Positions 1-9,168 of a stretch of 64,000 nt of DNA are shown in pieces. This DNA is from Neobacillus mesonae (GTDB taxonomy: Bacteria > Bacillota > Bacilli > Paenibacillales > Paenibacillaceae), in contig JAMBOW010000001.1 of assembly GCA_023715865.1 (NCBI GenBank), forward strand, positions 62,001 to 126,000, given 5' to 3'. A program made the translations under genes and the position numbers. The notes beneath the pieces were generated by a model. It was given only the letters and a program-made list of their open reading frames with translations. It did no database searches and was not told where the DNA came from. The first letter of the stretch is position 1. Each line of letters begins with the position of its first letter.

Positions 1-14
1 TTCTAATTGTATTG

Positions 15-50
15 AAACAAGCCTTCACTTATTTAAGTGGAGGCTTGTTT
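15..50 (+). terminator. Rho-independent terminator of an upstream gene
   Basis: A 10-bp outer stem (15-24 with 41-50) and an inner CACTT/AAGTG stem enclose an ATTT loop, with one internal mismatch. The right arm ends in TTT. It probably ends a gene lying left of the window. Confidence 0.6.
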
Positions 51-211
51 ACTCGATCTTAAAAGTTATGGCTTCAAGCACTGGCTAATTTGTTTCTATT
101 GTGTGAGTTAGATCACATAGCGCTGGATGAGAATTAACTAAAATTAATAATTGAGAGACAAGGTTTTTTAGGAAAAGATTAGATTTTTTAGTACAAAAGT
201 AGCCAAAGCTC

Positions 212-239
212 TTGAAATTCTTATAATACCTAGTATAAT
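212..239 (+). promoter_or_regulatory. Predicted sigma-A promoter for the 278-631 gene
   Basis: TTGAAA (212-217) and TATAAT (234-239) are separated by 16 bp. They lie about 40 bp before the first start codon. This is a consensus match only. Confidence 0.5.
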
Positions 240-277
240 ACTCGGTAAAAGAGAGTAAAGGAGACGCTGGATCAATC

Positions 278-631
278 ATGACAACACAAAACTTGACGAA
301 TTCATTACTAATAGATGATTATTTGGATCTCCTAAATTATGCGATCCGAATCGAAGATATTGAATGGCAGCAGGAAATTATGGATAACATGAAGACAATA
401 TCGCGACAACATATAGAGAAAGACACACCGGCAATACGCAGTGAATTATGGACTCGATTTGATGCTCTTAACGATGAACTATTATATTTGTTTAAACAGC
501 TTAAGCTGGAGAAGGATTCCGACGAGAGAGCGAAAGTCACAGAACGGATTTGGGAATTGAAATACGAACGCGTCATGATCTCCCAAAAGCTTGAGTCTAT
601 TGTAAATGCAAAGCATCACCCTTCGAAATGA
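278..631 (+). CDS. Small soluble protein of unknown function
   Basis: The 117-residue product is highly charged, apparently all-helical, and has no signal peptide or membrane segment. The second half, about residues 60-110, is rich in Glu/Lys/Leu and could form a coiled coil. I do not recognise the family. The ATG follows AAAGGAG at 257-263, but the spacing of 14 nt is long, so translation may be modest. A consensus promoter lies just upstream and a hairpin with a T-run follows at 675-706, so the gene looks monocistronic. Strong RBS-like and promoter signals support it as a real gene; the function is open. Confidence 0.6.
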   Translation: MTTQNLTNSLLIDDYLDLLNYAIRIEDIEWQQEIMDNMKTISRQHIEKDTPAIRSELWTRFDALNDELLYLFKQLKLEKDSDERAKVTERIWELKYERVMISQKLESIVNAKHHPSK

Positions 632-674
632 GGATTTGGCACATCATAAATTCATATAGAGATGAAGAACGGAA

Positions 675-706
675 GAACCGGAATGCAGATGCAGTTCGGT
701 TTTTTT
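675..706 (+). terminator. Rho-independent terminator
   Basis: An AACCG/CGGTT stem with partial inner pairing is followed by a run of seven T. It ends the 278-631 gene. Confidence 0.55.
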
Positions 707-846
707 GTTGCGTATAAAAACATGAATCATGTCAGGATTGTCAGGCAGAGCGATTGCTGTTCAGCTCGGGGTATGCGGTGCGACCGTTTACTGCACAGGA
801 CGCAGTACTTGTCTTTTAGAGATGACTGACTTAATAAAAGATCAAC

Positions 847-888
847 TAACAACAACAGCTCCTGAATAATCAGGAGCTGTTGTTGTTA
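847..888. terminator. Perfect 19-bp hairpin, terminator of the LPMO gene
   Basis: Positions 847-865 pair perfectly with 870-888 around an ATAA loop. The hairpin lies just beyond the stop codon of the minus-strand monooxygenase gene and can act on transcripts from that side. The long repeat-free perfect stem is notable. Confidence 0.6.
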
Positions 889-903
889 CGGGCGATAAAA
901 ATA

Positions 904-2256
904 TTAATTAACGATCCAAAGCGCTGGAGTTGCTGTCGGCTCCCATCCTGTTAGAGAGGTATGAGCCTGACGGCATTTATAAACAACTCCGTTATACGTG
1001 ACAAGGTCATTCACTTTGTATGCTGTCCCAGGTACCCAATCCGGGGCTGATGTGGACGGCGCAGAGGTTGAAATGTTTAACGTGTTGCTGGCAGCAGATA
1101 CGTTACCCGCTGCGTCTTTTGCTTTTACGGTAAATGAGTAGCTGGTGCTGGCAGACAGACCGGTTACCATATATTCCAATGTAGAGCCGGATACGGTAGT
1201 GACAAGGGTGGAGCCTCTATAAATCTCATATCCTGTCACCGCCACATTGTCTGTTGATGCAGACCACATCAAGGAAACAGAACTTGCGGTGACACCCATG
1301 GAATGAAGGCCGCTCGGAGCTGAAGGGGCTGTTGTATCAGGGGTTCCGGCTCCAGCAGTGGTCACGGTTAAAGCGTTACTCGCAGCCGATAAATTCCCTG
1401 CCGCATCCTTTGCTTTTACGGTAAAGGAATAGCTCGTGTTAGCCGAAAGACCCGTCACATTATAAGTCAGTGCAGAACCTGGCACAGTTGCTACCAAGGT
1501 GGAGCCTCGATAGATTTCGTAACCCGTTACACCTACATTATCAGTGGAAGCATTCCAGGCAAGGGATACGCTGGTTGCGGTTGTTCCTGTTGAACGCAGG
1601 CTTGCCGGTGCAGTAGGTGCAGTCGTGTCACTCGGGTTTCCACCGCCGCCATTCAGGTTCACGTCAATGGTATTATAAAAAGCATTTCCAGTATCAGCGA
1701 TTTCCCAAACTGCGAGAATGAGATGATATCCGCTGCGGTCAGAAGGAACATTACAGCTGTGCGTTACAGTAAAGTCAGGTCTTTTGCCTCCGTCGTTGAT
1801 CGTACAAAATAGTTCAATATCGGAACGAGCAAGTGCTTTGCTCTGATCCCAGCCCGGCTTTGTAATATAGTATTTCCACTCCGTGGTCGCATGAGCTGCT
1901 GTAAGAGTCCATGTAAAGGTATTTTGACCTGTATTCATGTTTACCTTTTTCCATCTAGTAGGGGACTGTTCGTTCATTTGAGGGAATATCCCGGCTCCTG
2001 AAATTTGTCCGTCAGCCGGCCCTCCTGCAGGAAAATTACCCTTGGCCTCCAATGACTGCGGTTCATATTGAACGTTACCGCAATTTGTGTTCTCACCCAG
2101 CTTGCACAAGTATGCGCGGCTTTGCGGAGAACTTATGTAACCATGAGCTGAAGCAAGTTCGGCTGCTATTAATACAGTGATTAGGGAGAACAAAACCCCG
2201 AGCAGTAAGCGAACACGGAACACCTTCTTTTTTAAAACAGGCACTTTTTCCAACAT
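904..2256 (-). CDS. Secreted AA10 lytic polysaccharide monooxygenase with two FnIII domains and a CBM5/12
   Basis: This 450-residue secreted enzyme is predicted to cleave chitin (or cellulose) oxidatively with copper. A signal peptide of about 37 residues ends ...ELASA, so the mature protein begins with His38 (HGYISSP), the N-terminal ligand of the copper histidine brace. The second ligand is probably His122 (AAHATTEW), and the aromatic axial residue lies in NAFYNTIDV. The order is LPMO domain (38 to about 210), two closely similar fibronectin III repeats (about 215-305 and 310-400), then a CBM5/12-like chitin-binding module (about 404-450) with spaced Trp/Tyr residues. The start at 2256 was chosen because GAGGAGGGA precedes it and it begins the signal peptide; the longer frame to 2388 has no such support. 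It is transcribed alone. Confidence 0.88.
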   Translation of the reverse strand: MLEKVPVLKKKVFRVRLLLGVLFSLITVLIAAELASAHGYISSPQSRAYLCKLGENTNCGNVQYEPQSLEAKGNFPAGGPADGQISGAGIFPQMNEQSPTRWKKVNMNTGQNTFTWTLTAAHATTEWKYYITKPGWDQSKALARSDIELFCTINDGGKRPDFTVTHSCNVPSDRSGYHLILAVWEIADTGNAFYNTIDVNLNGGGGNPSDTTAPTAPASLRSTGTTATSVSLAWNASTDNVGVTGYEIYRGSTLVATVPGSALTYNVTGLSANTSYSFTVKAKDAAGNLSAASNALTVTTAGAGTPDTTAPSAPSGLHSMGVTASSVSLMWSASTDNVAVTGYEIYRGSTLVTTVSGSTLEYMVTGLSASTSYSFTVKAKDAAGNVSAASNTLNISTSAPSTSAPDWVPGTAYKVNDLVTYNGVVYKCRQAHTSLTGWEPTATPALWIVN

Positions 2257-2510
2257 CAATTCCCTCCTCAATAATATTGAGCTGTCACAGGTGCTGACCA
2301 CCTCATACTTAATTTTAAGGATTCCAAATGCATTGTTAAGGGTAAATAGTTTCAAAACGGGGGATAAAAAAGCCAAAAAATCGCACAATAATGATCAGTT
2401 TATTAACATTTAATGTAAGTTGAATGGGGTAAAAGGTCTATTGCCAGCTGATAATCACAGCAGGTAGTGGAGTTGATTAATAATTTTGATGCCAAATAGG
2501 AGGGTAATTC

Positions 2511-3671
2511 ATGAAAGAATTATTGAACAGCTCCCAGATTTCATTACTAGGTCTAGGGACAGCATTGCCGAAGCATTCCCTTTCACAGTCTGACGCAGCT
2601 AAGCTGATGGAATCGTCACTGCAGGACAAGCCGGAGCTTGCCAGATTTGCGAGAAGAATATTTAAATCCTGCGGTGTTGAAACACGTTACACCTGTGAAC
2701 CAAGCTTCACCGGTAATCCTGAAGAATGCGAATATTTACCCTCGAATACAAGCTTGAAAGTACCTTCTACAGCAGAACGTATGGATACATATAAAAGGGA
2801 AGCGGTTCCGCTCGGTATTGAAGCTGCTGAAAAAGCTCTCAGGGACTCCAATACAGCGCCTGAGGAAATTACGCATCTTATTACGGTCAGCTGTACAGGA
2901 CAATTCTTGCCTGGACTGGATGTCCTGCTGATCAAAAAGTTAGGCTTGTCTTCACGCACAACTCGTCAGCCCTTGATATTCCAAGGTTGTGCAGCTGGGC
3001 TGAAGGCGATTCAATCCGCGAGAGATATTGTACAAGGCTTTAAAAATGCAAAGGTACTCGTTGTTTGTGTTGAGCTGTGTTCCCTGCATTTCCAGCCTGT
3101 AATGGAGCGGGAAGCGCTTTTTGCTGCTTCTTTTTTCGGAGATGGGGCAGCAGCTTGTATCGTAGGCATGGCGGAAGAGCAGCATCGGAATTATTATCAG
3201 CTGGGTAAAGGGTACTCGATTCTACTGCCGGATTCTACTGAGGATATGACATGGGACGTTGGAAACACGGGGTTTGACCTGTATTTATCTCCTCGAATTC
3301 CAAAATTGCTTGGAGCACATCTTGCTGAAGAAATGAAATTTCTTATGGATGGCGCTTCAGATCAACCTGAACTATACGCCATACATCCAGGCGGAAGAGG
3401 GATTGTGGATTCAGTTCAAGATGTTCTTGGTCTCCGCGATGACCAAACGAAATTCAGCAGAGACATCTTAAAAAATTTCGGTAACTTATCTTCGGTAACC
3501 ATTATGTTTGTGCTGGATGCAATGCGAAAAGAACTGCAAAGCCAGCAGCGTGAGTCGGTTGAAGGGGTTGCTATGGCTTTTGGACCGGGACTCACGGCTG
3601 AGCTCATGCGCTTCACTTATGTACCTTCCTATATTTCATCCAACGTAGAGGCAGAGCATGTCTATTTTTAG
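2511..3671 (+). CDS. Type III polyketide synthase (chalcone/stilbene synthase family)
   Basis: This 386-residue homodimeric-type enzyme condenses an acyl-CoA starter with malonyl-CoA units to make alkylpyrones or alkylresorcinol-like products. The catalytic triad is visible: Cys160 in QGCAAG, His292 in AIHPGG and Asn325 in FGNLSS. Length fits the family (about 360-390). The ATG follows AGGAGGG with good spacing. The gene is first in a three-gene unit and overlaps the methyltransferase by 14 nt, implying translational coupling. In Bacillus subtilis the counterpart BcsA/BpsA is paired with the methyltransferase YpbQ, which belongs to a different family, so the tailoring here differs. Starter and product cannot be read from sequence. 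Confidence 0.88.
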   Translation: MKELLNSSQISLLGLGTALPKHSLSQSDAAKLMESSLQDKPELARFARRIFKSCGVETRYTCEPSFTGNPEECEYLPSNTSLKVPSTAERMDTYKREAVPLGIEAAEKALRDSNTAPEEITHLITVSCTGQFLPGLDVLLIKKLGLSSRTTRQPLIFQGCAAGLKAIQSARDIVQGFKNAKVLVVCVELCSLHFQPVMEREALFAASFFGDGAAACIVGMAEEQHRNYYQLGKGYSILLPDSTEDMTWDVGNTGFDLYLSPRIPKLLGAHLAEEMKFLMDGASDQPELYAIHPGGRGIVDSVQDVLGLRDDQTKFSRDILKNFGNLSSVTIMFVLDAMRKELQSQQRESVEGVAMAFGPGLTAELMRFTYVPSYISSNVEAEHVYF

Positions 3672-4371
3672 AAAGCTTAATGTAAGAGCGAAGGAAGATG
3701 AGCTGATGGATGACTTCTCTATGGGAGGAGCAGAGTTAAGTGAAGCACTCAAACATTTGAGGCGATTAAATAAAATATTCGCAGCTCCCGGTCCTACAAG
3801 ATATGGAGTAGAAAAGCTGTGGAATGAGATGGGCAGGCCTAAGGCATTATCCATACTTGATGTTGGTGCAGGCTCAGGAGATGTGAACCGTAAATTGCTT
3901 AACTGGGCAGAAAATAATGGTGTTGAGCTTACGATTACGCTAGTAGATATGACCAAAGAAGCATGCGATGAGGCAAGAGATTTGTTTAAAGGTGAGAAAA
4001 GAGTGCGAGTCCAGCAGGCAGATGTTTGTGAGCTGCCCGATGCATCAGCTGATATTGTGACAGGCTCTCAATTTATCCATCATTTTGATGGAGACAGGCT
4101 GGTCGAAATCGTCTCCCATATGCTTCGTGCTTCTAGGCATGGGGTCGTCATTAATGATATTCATAGGCATAGTGTTCCTTATACAGCTGTATGGCTTACA
4201 ACACGGCTCATTTCCCGAAACCGCTATATAAGACATGACGGACCGTTATCAGTGGCAAAAGGATTTAAAGGTTCAGATTGGAAAGAATTGAAGGAACAAC
4301 TCAATCATCAATCCATGACATACAGCTGGAAGCCATTGTTCCGTTATGCGGTCATTATCCCAAGACATTAG
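3658..4371 (+). CDS. Class I SAM-dependent methyltransferase of the polyketide cluster
   Basis: The 237-residue protein has a Rossmann-type SAM-binding motif I, LDVGAGSGDVNR, at about residues 63-74, an acidic post-I position (VDMTKEA), and a motif IV-like region (DIVTGSQFIHHF). It is soluble, without membrane segments. GAGG precedes the ATG, and the start lies inside the polyketide synthase gene. By position it probably O- or C-methylates the polyketide or acts after the neighbouring oxidoreductase. The methyl acceptor is inferred from context only. Confidence 0.78.
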   Translation: MSIFRKLNVRAKEDELMDDFSMGGAELSEALKHLRRLNKIFAAPGPTRYGVEKLWNEMGRPKALSILDVGAGSGDVNRKLLNWAENNGVELTITLVDMTKEACDEARDLFKGEKRVRVQQADVCELPDASADIVTGSQFIHHFDGDRLVEIVSHMLRASRHGVVINDIHRHSVPYTAVWLTTRLISRNRYIRHDGPLSVAKGFKGSDWKELKEQLNHQSMTYSWKPLFRYAVIIPRH

Positions 4372-4406
4372 GGAGAGTAAGTACAGGAAAGGGAGGGTAA
4401 GTCAAT

Positions 4407-5561
4407 ATGAGCAAAAAGGTGGATGTCGTTGTCATTGGAGCAGGTATCGCTGGAAGCTCTTGTGCCGTGCAGCTAGCAGAGCGAGGGCATCAAACCGTTT
4501 TATTAGATCGTAAGACATTTCCCAGACATAAAACATGCGGGGAATTCATGTCGCCGGAGACCAAAGAGATGCTGGAATATGTAGGGGTAGACCCTCTTCA
4601 GTTTCAAGTTGAGCCCAGCATTATGGACAGTGCCAAAATCATTATGCCGCATGGAGGCGAGATAGAATCTTCGCTGCCGGGCAAGGCTTGGGGAATAAGC
4701 AGATATGAGCTTGATCTTATGCTGCATCAAAAAGCAACCATGGCAGGCGTGAATATAGTTACAAAAGCAGCAGTTGTTGATATTCAGCAGTTAGAGGACA
4801 ACAGCTACCGTGTCGACGTTAGACATGGGCAGCATATTGAACACTATTACTCGAAAGCTGTCATCGGTGCGTATGGAACGACTAGGCCTAAATACGTGAA
4901 GGAAGAAACGGGTGAATCTGCTCGTGATCAGCAAATCTATGTCGGAGTTAAATCACATTACAGCGGCATTGAGACAGCGTCAAAGGTGGAGCTCTATTTC
5001 TGTGAAGGCGGGTATGTCGGTATTTCGCCGATTGAAGGGAAGAAGGCTAACGTAGCCGCACTGCTTCCATTAGAAACTGTCCAGCGTATAGGTAAATCTG
5101 TACCTGACATTATACAGGCTGCTGCAAGAAATAATAAAAAATTAGGTGCAAGGCTAGCTCATGGGGTACCCGTTCAAGGGACGCAGGTATCTATTGCACC
5201 TGTTAAATTATCCTCGGTGCCTGAACCATGGTCTGTGTTTCCGCATATTGGAGATGCGCTGCTAATGATACCTCCGCTATGTGGTGACGGGATGTCTATT
5301 GCTTTAAGATCTTCGATTATCTGTTCACTTCTTACCGATCGATATTTAAGATCAGAGCTATCGTATGAAGAATGGCAGAGCGAGTATACATTGGAGGCCA
5401 ATCGCGAATTTACTAAGCTTCTGAGAAGGGCAAGACGAATTCAAAAGCTGGCATTTGCCAAGACCAACCGTTTTTATCCGAGTGCTGCCAAGCTGTTCCC
5501 GAGCCTTGCCACGCATCTAGTGAAAACAACAAGGTTGTCGGAGATTGGGATCACTCGTTAA
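4407..5561 (+). CDS. FAD-dependent oxidoreductase, geranylgeranyl-reductase/monooxygenase-like
   Basis: The 384-residue protein starts with a dinucleotide-binding fold (VVIGAGIAGSS at residues 8-18, then a Glu/Arg-ended second strand). It carries the K-TCGEF segment typical of geranylgeranyl reductase-like flavoproteins, and a GDGMSIAL FAD-contact motif near residue 290. GGGAGGG precedes the ATG. It is the third gene of the polyketide unit, 35 nt after the methyltransferase, and is followed by a terminator. A role in hydroxylating, oxidising or reducing the polyketide or a lipid tail is inferred. Confidence 0.78.
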   Translation: MSKKVDVVVIGAGIAGSSCAVQLAERGHQTVLLDRKTFPRHKTCGEFMSPETKEMLEYVGVDPLQFQVEPSIMDSAKIIMPHGGEIESSLPGKAWGISRYELDLMLHQKATMAGVNIVTKAAVVDIQQLEDNSYRVDVRHGQHIEHYYSKAVIGAYGTTRPKYVKEETGESARDQQIYVGVKSHYSGIETASKVELYFCEGGYVGISPIEGKKANVAALLPLETVQRIGKSVPDIIQAAARNNKKLGARLAHGVPVQGTQVSIAPVKLSSVPEPWSVFPHIGDALLMIPPLCGDGMSIALRSSIICSLLTDRYLRSELSYEEWQSEYTLEANREFTKLLRRARRIQKLAFAKTNRFYPSAAKLFPSLATHLVKTTRLSEIGITR

Positions 5562-5567
5562 CATAAT

Positions 5568-5604
5568 GACCCAGGCTTATTTATAAGCACTGGGTCTTTT
5601 GTTT
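5568..5604 (+). terminator. Terminator of the type III PKS operon
   Basis: GACCCAG (5568-5574) pairs with CTGGGTC (5590-5596). An inner GCTTA/TAAGC stem closes a TTTA loop, with one bulged A. TTTTGTTTG follows. Confidence 0.75.
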
Positions 5605-6083
5605 GTCGTTAGGATACAGAGGTAAATTATTGTGCTTACCCTTAAATTAAAGTTTCAACATATGAAAAATTCATAATAATATTCAGAAAAAGATACCTAT
5701 CAACTTTTTATTAGCGGGCTACTAAGATGCTCTTACTGGGTATAAGCAGGATTCAGTCGAACCAATCAGGCAGCATATTACTTTGATTTTAATGTTCAAT
5801 CAGTAATTCTCTAAAAGCTTTTGCTGCATGAAAGTATCTCGTAAGCAGCCCTAGCGCGTAGAGCGTCAGAAAATGCTTCTAAACATAGTAAAAAAGATGT
5901 GACTAAATGGATAAGCCAAGCATTTATTTATGGAGGGAGTTAACCAGGAGATAGATTATTTCTCGGGCAATCGCACGATTCCGTTTTTTTCGACACATCA
6001 TCTTTATATAAATGAGAAAAAATGGTATAGTAATTAATATTAGCTAACCGTAATGATGAATAAGAATTTGGTGCCTGAAAGGA
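5605..6083. other. Intergenic region without a recognisable gene
   Basis: About 480 AT-rich bases. I see no convincing coding frame or RNA family. Its right end carries an extended -10 element (TGGTATAGT, -10 at 6026-6031) with a poor -35 (TTTATA at 6003), a likely promoter for the gene at 6084. Confidence 0.4.
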
Positions 6084-6428
6084 ATGAAGCAAATGGATAT
6101 TCAAGTATACAAGGACCTTATTGAAGATGACAGAGGTAATTTATATCGGGTCTTAAATAAAAACGGAGATACACTCGTCGTAGTTAATGCTTTTGTAGAG
6201 GCCTCATTTAAACATCGGATTACTTTCGACGCTGACTTTAAGGAGCAGTTTAAAGACTTTGACGGACAATACATAGGAAAACCGGCGATGGATGATGTTA
6301 GGCATGATTATGTATTCGCGCTTAAAGAGCTGGAAGGTAAATTATATTCCCTAGACGAGGTGGAAAAAGATTATTCGATTCAGTTCATTAAGATGATCGA
6401 GTATTACAAACATCCAGGAATGAATTAA
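6084..6428 (+). CDS. Small hypothetical protein
   Basis: The 114-residue acidic protein has no signal peptide or membrane segment, and I do not recognise the family. Its beta-rich first half (DLIEDDRGNLYRVL) and a helical C-terminus are visible. The start ATG at 6084 follows GAAAGGA very closely; the in-frame ATG at 6093 is better spaced from that site and may be the true start. The next gene begins 15 nt downstream, so the two are probably co-transcribed from the extended -10 promoter near 6026. Confidence 0.6.
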   Translation: MKQMDIQVYKDLIEDDRGNLYRVLNKNGDTLVVVNAFVEASFKHRITFDADFKEQFKDFDGQYIGKPAMDDVRHDYVFALKELEGKLYSLDEVEKDYSIQFIKMIEYYKHPGMN

Positions 6429-6443
6429 GTATGGGGGGACGAT

Positions 6444-7076
6444 ATGAAGATCAATTGGAAGAAGCATGGGTCCAAGCTGATTATAGGACTGCTCACAATT
6501 TTACTTGCAGCAAGTACACTTATAAATCTAAATTTGAAAGATTATAAAAACGCGCAAGAGGAAACCAATGAAAGGTTATGGGATGATGCGGTTGTGAGGG
6601 GGTTCAATCTGCCGCTTGAGGACATAGCTTATCTTACGGACAGGCTTGATGTTGAAGAAACGATGGAGATCAATTTGGTAGTAGAACGACTTGAACAAAC
6701 CGCACGTAATCTGGAGCAGGCAAGTATGTCATTTAACCAAATGGAGCCTTACTTTGCTCATCAAGACAGCGCGTCCACCAGAGTGATGACAAACCTGATG
6801 CGGGACTATCAGCAGTATGTCCAGCAGGATATGATGCAGCCTCTGCAATCTAAGCATAATTTAGGTTATAAATCCGTAACACTGCTGCTGGAGGATTTAG
6901 ATCGCCTAAAGGAGGATTTGGTCTACCTACGGAGTGTTATGAAGGATCAATCCATAACGGAGGATAAGCCGGCAGACATTCAACAGACATGGAAGAAGAC
7001 GATTCGGAAAATGGTCGATCGTAATCCGGACCATGCCTTTCATCAGCAAATAAAAGAGAAGTACAGCTGGATTTAA
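6444..7076 (+). CDS. Membrane-anchored hypothetical protein with helical extracytoplasmic domain
   Basis: The 210-residue product has a Lys-rich N-terminus and one hydrophobic segment (about residues 11-29, LIIGLLTILLAASTLINL). A long, Gln/Glu/Leu-rich, probably coiled-coil domain follows. This topology suggests an anchor facing outward. A G-run (GGGGGG) lies 6-11 nt upstream of the ATG. It probably shares a transcript with the 6084-6428 gene. Family not recognised. Confidence 0.6.
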   Translation: MKINWKKHGSKLIIGLLTILLAASTLINLNLKDYKNAQEETNERLWDDAVVRGFNLPLEDIAYLTDRLDVEETMEINLVVERLEQTARNLEQASMSFNQMEPYFAHQDSASTRVMTNLMRDYQQYVQQDMMQPLQSKHNLGYKSVTLLLEDLDRLKEDLVYLRSVMKDQSITEDKPADIQQTWKKTIRKMVDRNPDHAFHQQIKEKYSWI

Positions 7077-7149
7077 TATTGCAGGATGATAGAATGAAGT
7101 ATGTTCGTTCTATTTATAAACTTACTTCAAACTTTTAGGGGGAAAAGGT

Positions 7150-7647
7150 ATGGAGCTTTATTTCAGGGACAACTTTTTCAGCTCTGGACTTACTGATATT
7201 GTTGATGGTACAGGGAATGAGGCTGGAAGCATTGATTTGAAAAGCGCCTTTGGCACCTCACTGGATATTTACAGTTCATCTCGTGACTTACTGTACTCTG
7301 GTAAATTTCGCACATTCTCAAGTAAGTGGAATGTGCACGATCCCCGTGGAGAAATCATTGGAATTGTAAGAGCCAAAATGAGCTTTTTCACCAAAAAATT
7401 TGAATACCATGCCGGATCCAGAGGCATATTTTTCATTTCCTCTCCAGCGTTCTCCAAGGAGTATACGATAGAAGATGAATCAGGGAAGCTGGCCGCCAGC
7501 TTTACGAGAACCTCCGGTTTCTTCGGGCCAGGTTCTTACCGTTTAGATAACCGATCTCATGATATGGACTCTTATGAATGGATAGCGGTCGTAATGGGTG
7601 TTCACTCCATTCAAGCTCGGCAAGCACAAGCGGCAAATGCAACATAA
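7150..7647 (+). CDS. Tubby C-terminal-like (LURP-one-related) domain protein
   Basis: The 165-residue protein is made of short beta strands with the pattern of the bacterial tubby/LURP-one fold: residues such as YSGKFRTFSSKWNVHDPRGE followed by GIVRAKMSFFTKKFEY and a final helix (DSYEWIAVVMGVHSIQARQ). Members bind or scramble phospholipids in eukaryotes; the bacterial role is unknown. AGGGGG precedes the ATG and a strong terminator follows. The assignment is by overall pattern, so moderate. Confidence 0.55.
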   Translation: MELYFRDNFFSSGLTDIVDGTGNEAGSIDLKSAFGTSLDIYSSSRDLLYSGKFRTFSSKWNVHDPRGEIIGIVRAKMSFFTKKFEYHAGSRGIFFISSPAFSKEYTIEDESGKLAASFTRTSGFFGPGSYRLDNRSHDMDSYEWIAVVMGVHSIQARQAQAANAT

Positions 7648-7692
7648 TCTTCCGTTTGGCTTAAGCGCGAGTTGGAATTTTTGCATACATAC

Positions 7693-7738
7693 AGCTGTTT
7701 TTAAGTAGTTCTCTAACTATTTGAAAACAGCTTTTTTT
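7693..7738 (+). terminator. Rho-independent terminator
   Basis: AGCTGTTTT pairs with AAAACAGCT and an inner TAGTT/AACTA stem. Seven T follow the right arm at 7732. Confidence 0.75.
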
Positions 7739-7848
7739 GTGCATGACGTAAAATATAGTATTTTTCTTATATACACCTCAAACTATTTGAATTGCTGCTT
7801 CGCATATATAGGGTGAACCGGTTTGAAAGGAAATGGAGCGCTTTGTTA

Positions 7849-8406
7849 ATGGAAACTGAGACTCAGTGGATCAAGCAGATTAAGAAGCAATCGAATAAAG
7901 CAGCGGCAGGCAAGCTTGTGTCAGCTTACTACAGAGAGATCTACAGCTATGTATTCAAGCAGACCATGGATAAGGAGCTGTCTATGGATCTGACACAAGA
8001 AATTTTTATTTCAATGCTGCAATCAATCCATCATTTTGACGGAAAAAGGGCAGCCTTTCGGACCTGGCTGTACCGAATCGCTACCAATCGCATTATCGAT
8101 TACTATCGCTCAAGAGCCTATCGTTATGTTCAGACCAGCGAACCGATGGAAGAGGACCGGCATGTACTTCCTGAAGACTTCACTATAAGTATAGAAAACA
8201 GGGAGGAGGTCGAGCGGATTATGCAGGTTGTAAGCGAGCTGGAACCGAGCAGCCAATCTGTTTTCAGGCTTAAGTTTTTTGGAGAATATACCTTTTCCGA
8301 AATTGCGGACATGCTCGTGCTCCCCGAATCGACGATTAAATCTAAATATTACGCCATGATTCGAAAAATAAAGAAAAGACTGGAGGTGAATACCGATGCA
8401 TCATGA
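7849..8406 (+). CDS. ECF-type RNA polymerase sigma factor
   Basis: The 185-residue protein has region 2 with DLTQEIFISMLQSI and the -10-recognition stretch FRTWLYRIATNRIIDYYR. Region 4 shows YTFSEIADMLVLPESTIKSK, the helix-turn-helix that reads the -35. This is standard ECF (sigma-70 group 4) architecture without extra domains. The ATG at 7849 has GGAG 10 nt upstream; TTG starts at 7843 and 7792 also exist. It overlaps the next gene by 11 nt, so the membrane protein and the ABC exporter are encoded downstream in the same unit. It presumably activates this operon and perhaps other envelope genes. Confidence 0.87.
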   Translation: METETQWIKQIKKQSNKAAAGKLVSAYYREIYSYVFKQTMDKELSMDLTQEIFISMLQSIHHFDGKRAAFRTWLYRIATNRIIDYYRSRAYRYVQTSEPMEEDRHVLPEDFTISIENREEVERIMQVVSELEPSSQSVFRLKFFGEYTFSEIADMLVLPESTIKSKYYAMIRKIKKRLEVNTDAS

Positions 8407-9160
8407 CAACAAAAAGTTTTCTATTGATTTTCCTGATGATGAGAGAATGGGTATGGAGATTGAGCGGATTGTATCCAAGGGGCTCATGCCTAAACGAACA
8501 CTTTATATCAGTTTTAGGCAAATGAGCAGCCAGTTAGGCTGGAAGGTACTCTTTAAGGATCGGGCTGAGATTGGACTCATTACCTTATTAGGACTGTTAC
8601 TAATGGTTCTAATGGGTTATGCAGCAGGTGAACAGTCTAATTCAGAGTCAGCACTGTCCATGTCGGTTGTCATCTTTACGATGTCTCCGGTGCTTTATTT
8701 TGCAATTGCCGTCATGTTTTTTGTTCAGCTCAGATCAAGGGATACTTATGAAACGGAAATGGTATGTAAATACAGCGTTCATCAGCTGGCCGCGTTTCGG
8801 ATGCTAGTGTTCAGCTTACTTAGTCTTGCTGCAAATATCATTTCGATACTGCTGCTTGCTGTACGAATTGAAGGAATAGATGTGATCAAAAGCATCCTAA
8901 TGTCTGCCAGCTCGTTGTTTGTATTCTCCGCTTTATTCATGTATTTTCAGCTTCATATGAGCTCGTTGTGGTCCTGGCTTATAGCCGGAATGAGCTGGAT
9001 CAGCGTGAATGCGCTGTTGTATTGGATGGCAGGCAGTGCTTATGAGCAGCTATTAAATCAAATTCCCGTCCTCGTGTATGGAGGTTTGACGATCGTCGGA
9101 TTTATCCTGTACGTACGGCATCTGAAGCAATTATTTTATTTACAGCAAGCAGGAGGTTGA
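8396..9160 (+). CDS. Polytopic membrane protein, possible anti-sigma factor
   Basis: The 254-residue protein has a charged cytoplasmic N-terminus of about 70 residues followed by about six hydrophobic segments in paired hairpins. No zinc-binding anti-sigma motif (HxxxCxxC) is present. Its position between an ECF sigma gene and an ABC exporter, with an 11-nt overlap to the sigma gene, makes it a candidate sensor/anti-sigma or an accessory part of the transporter. The start has a GGAGGTG site. Family not recognised with confidence. Confidence 0.65.
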   Translation: MHHDNKKFSIDFPDDERMGMEIERIVSKGLMPKRTLYISFRQMSSQLGWKVLFKDRAEIGLITLLGLLLMVLMGYAAGEQSNSESALSMSVVIFTMSPVLYFAIAVMFFVQLRSRDTYETEMVCKYSVHQLAAFRMLVFSLLSLAANIISILLLAVRIEGIDVIKSILMSASSLFVFSALFMYFQLHMSSLWSWLIAGMSWISVNALLYWMAGSAYEQLLNQIPVLVYGGLTIVGFILYVRHLKQLFYLQQAGG

Positions 9161-9168
9161 GGTTAACA

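Noticed and set aside
2257..2388. 44-residue N-terminal extension of the monooxygenase
   Set aside because: The signal peptide and a strong ribosome site begin at 2256.
2511..5561. Reading the PKS operon as fatty-acid (FabH-like) or flavonoid genes
   Set aside because: The Cys-His-Asn triad would fit KAS III too, but overall length and the GFGPG-type C-terminus (AFGPGLTAE) fit type III PKS. Plant-type flavonoid synthesis is not supported in this host.
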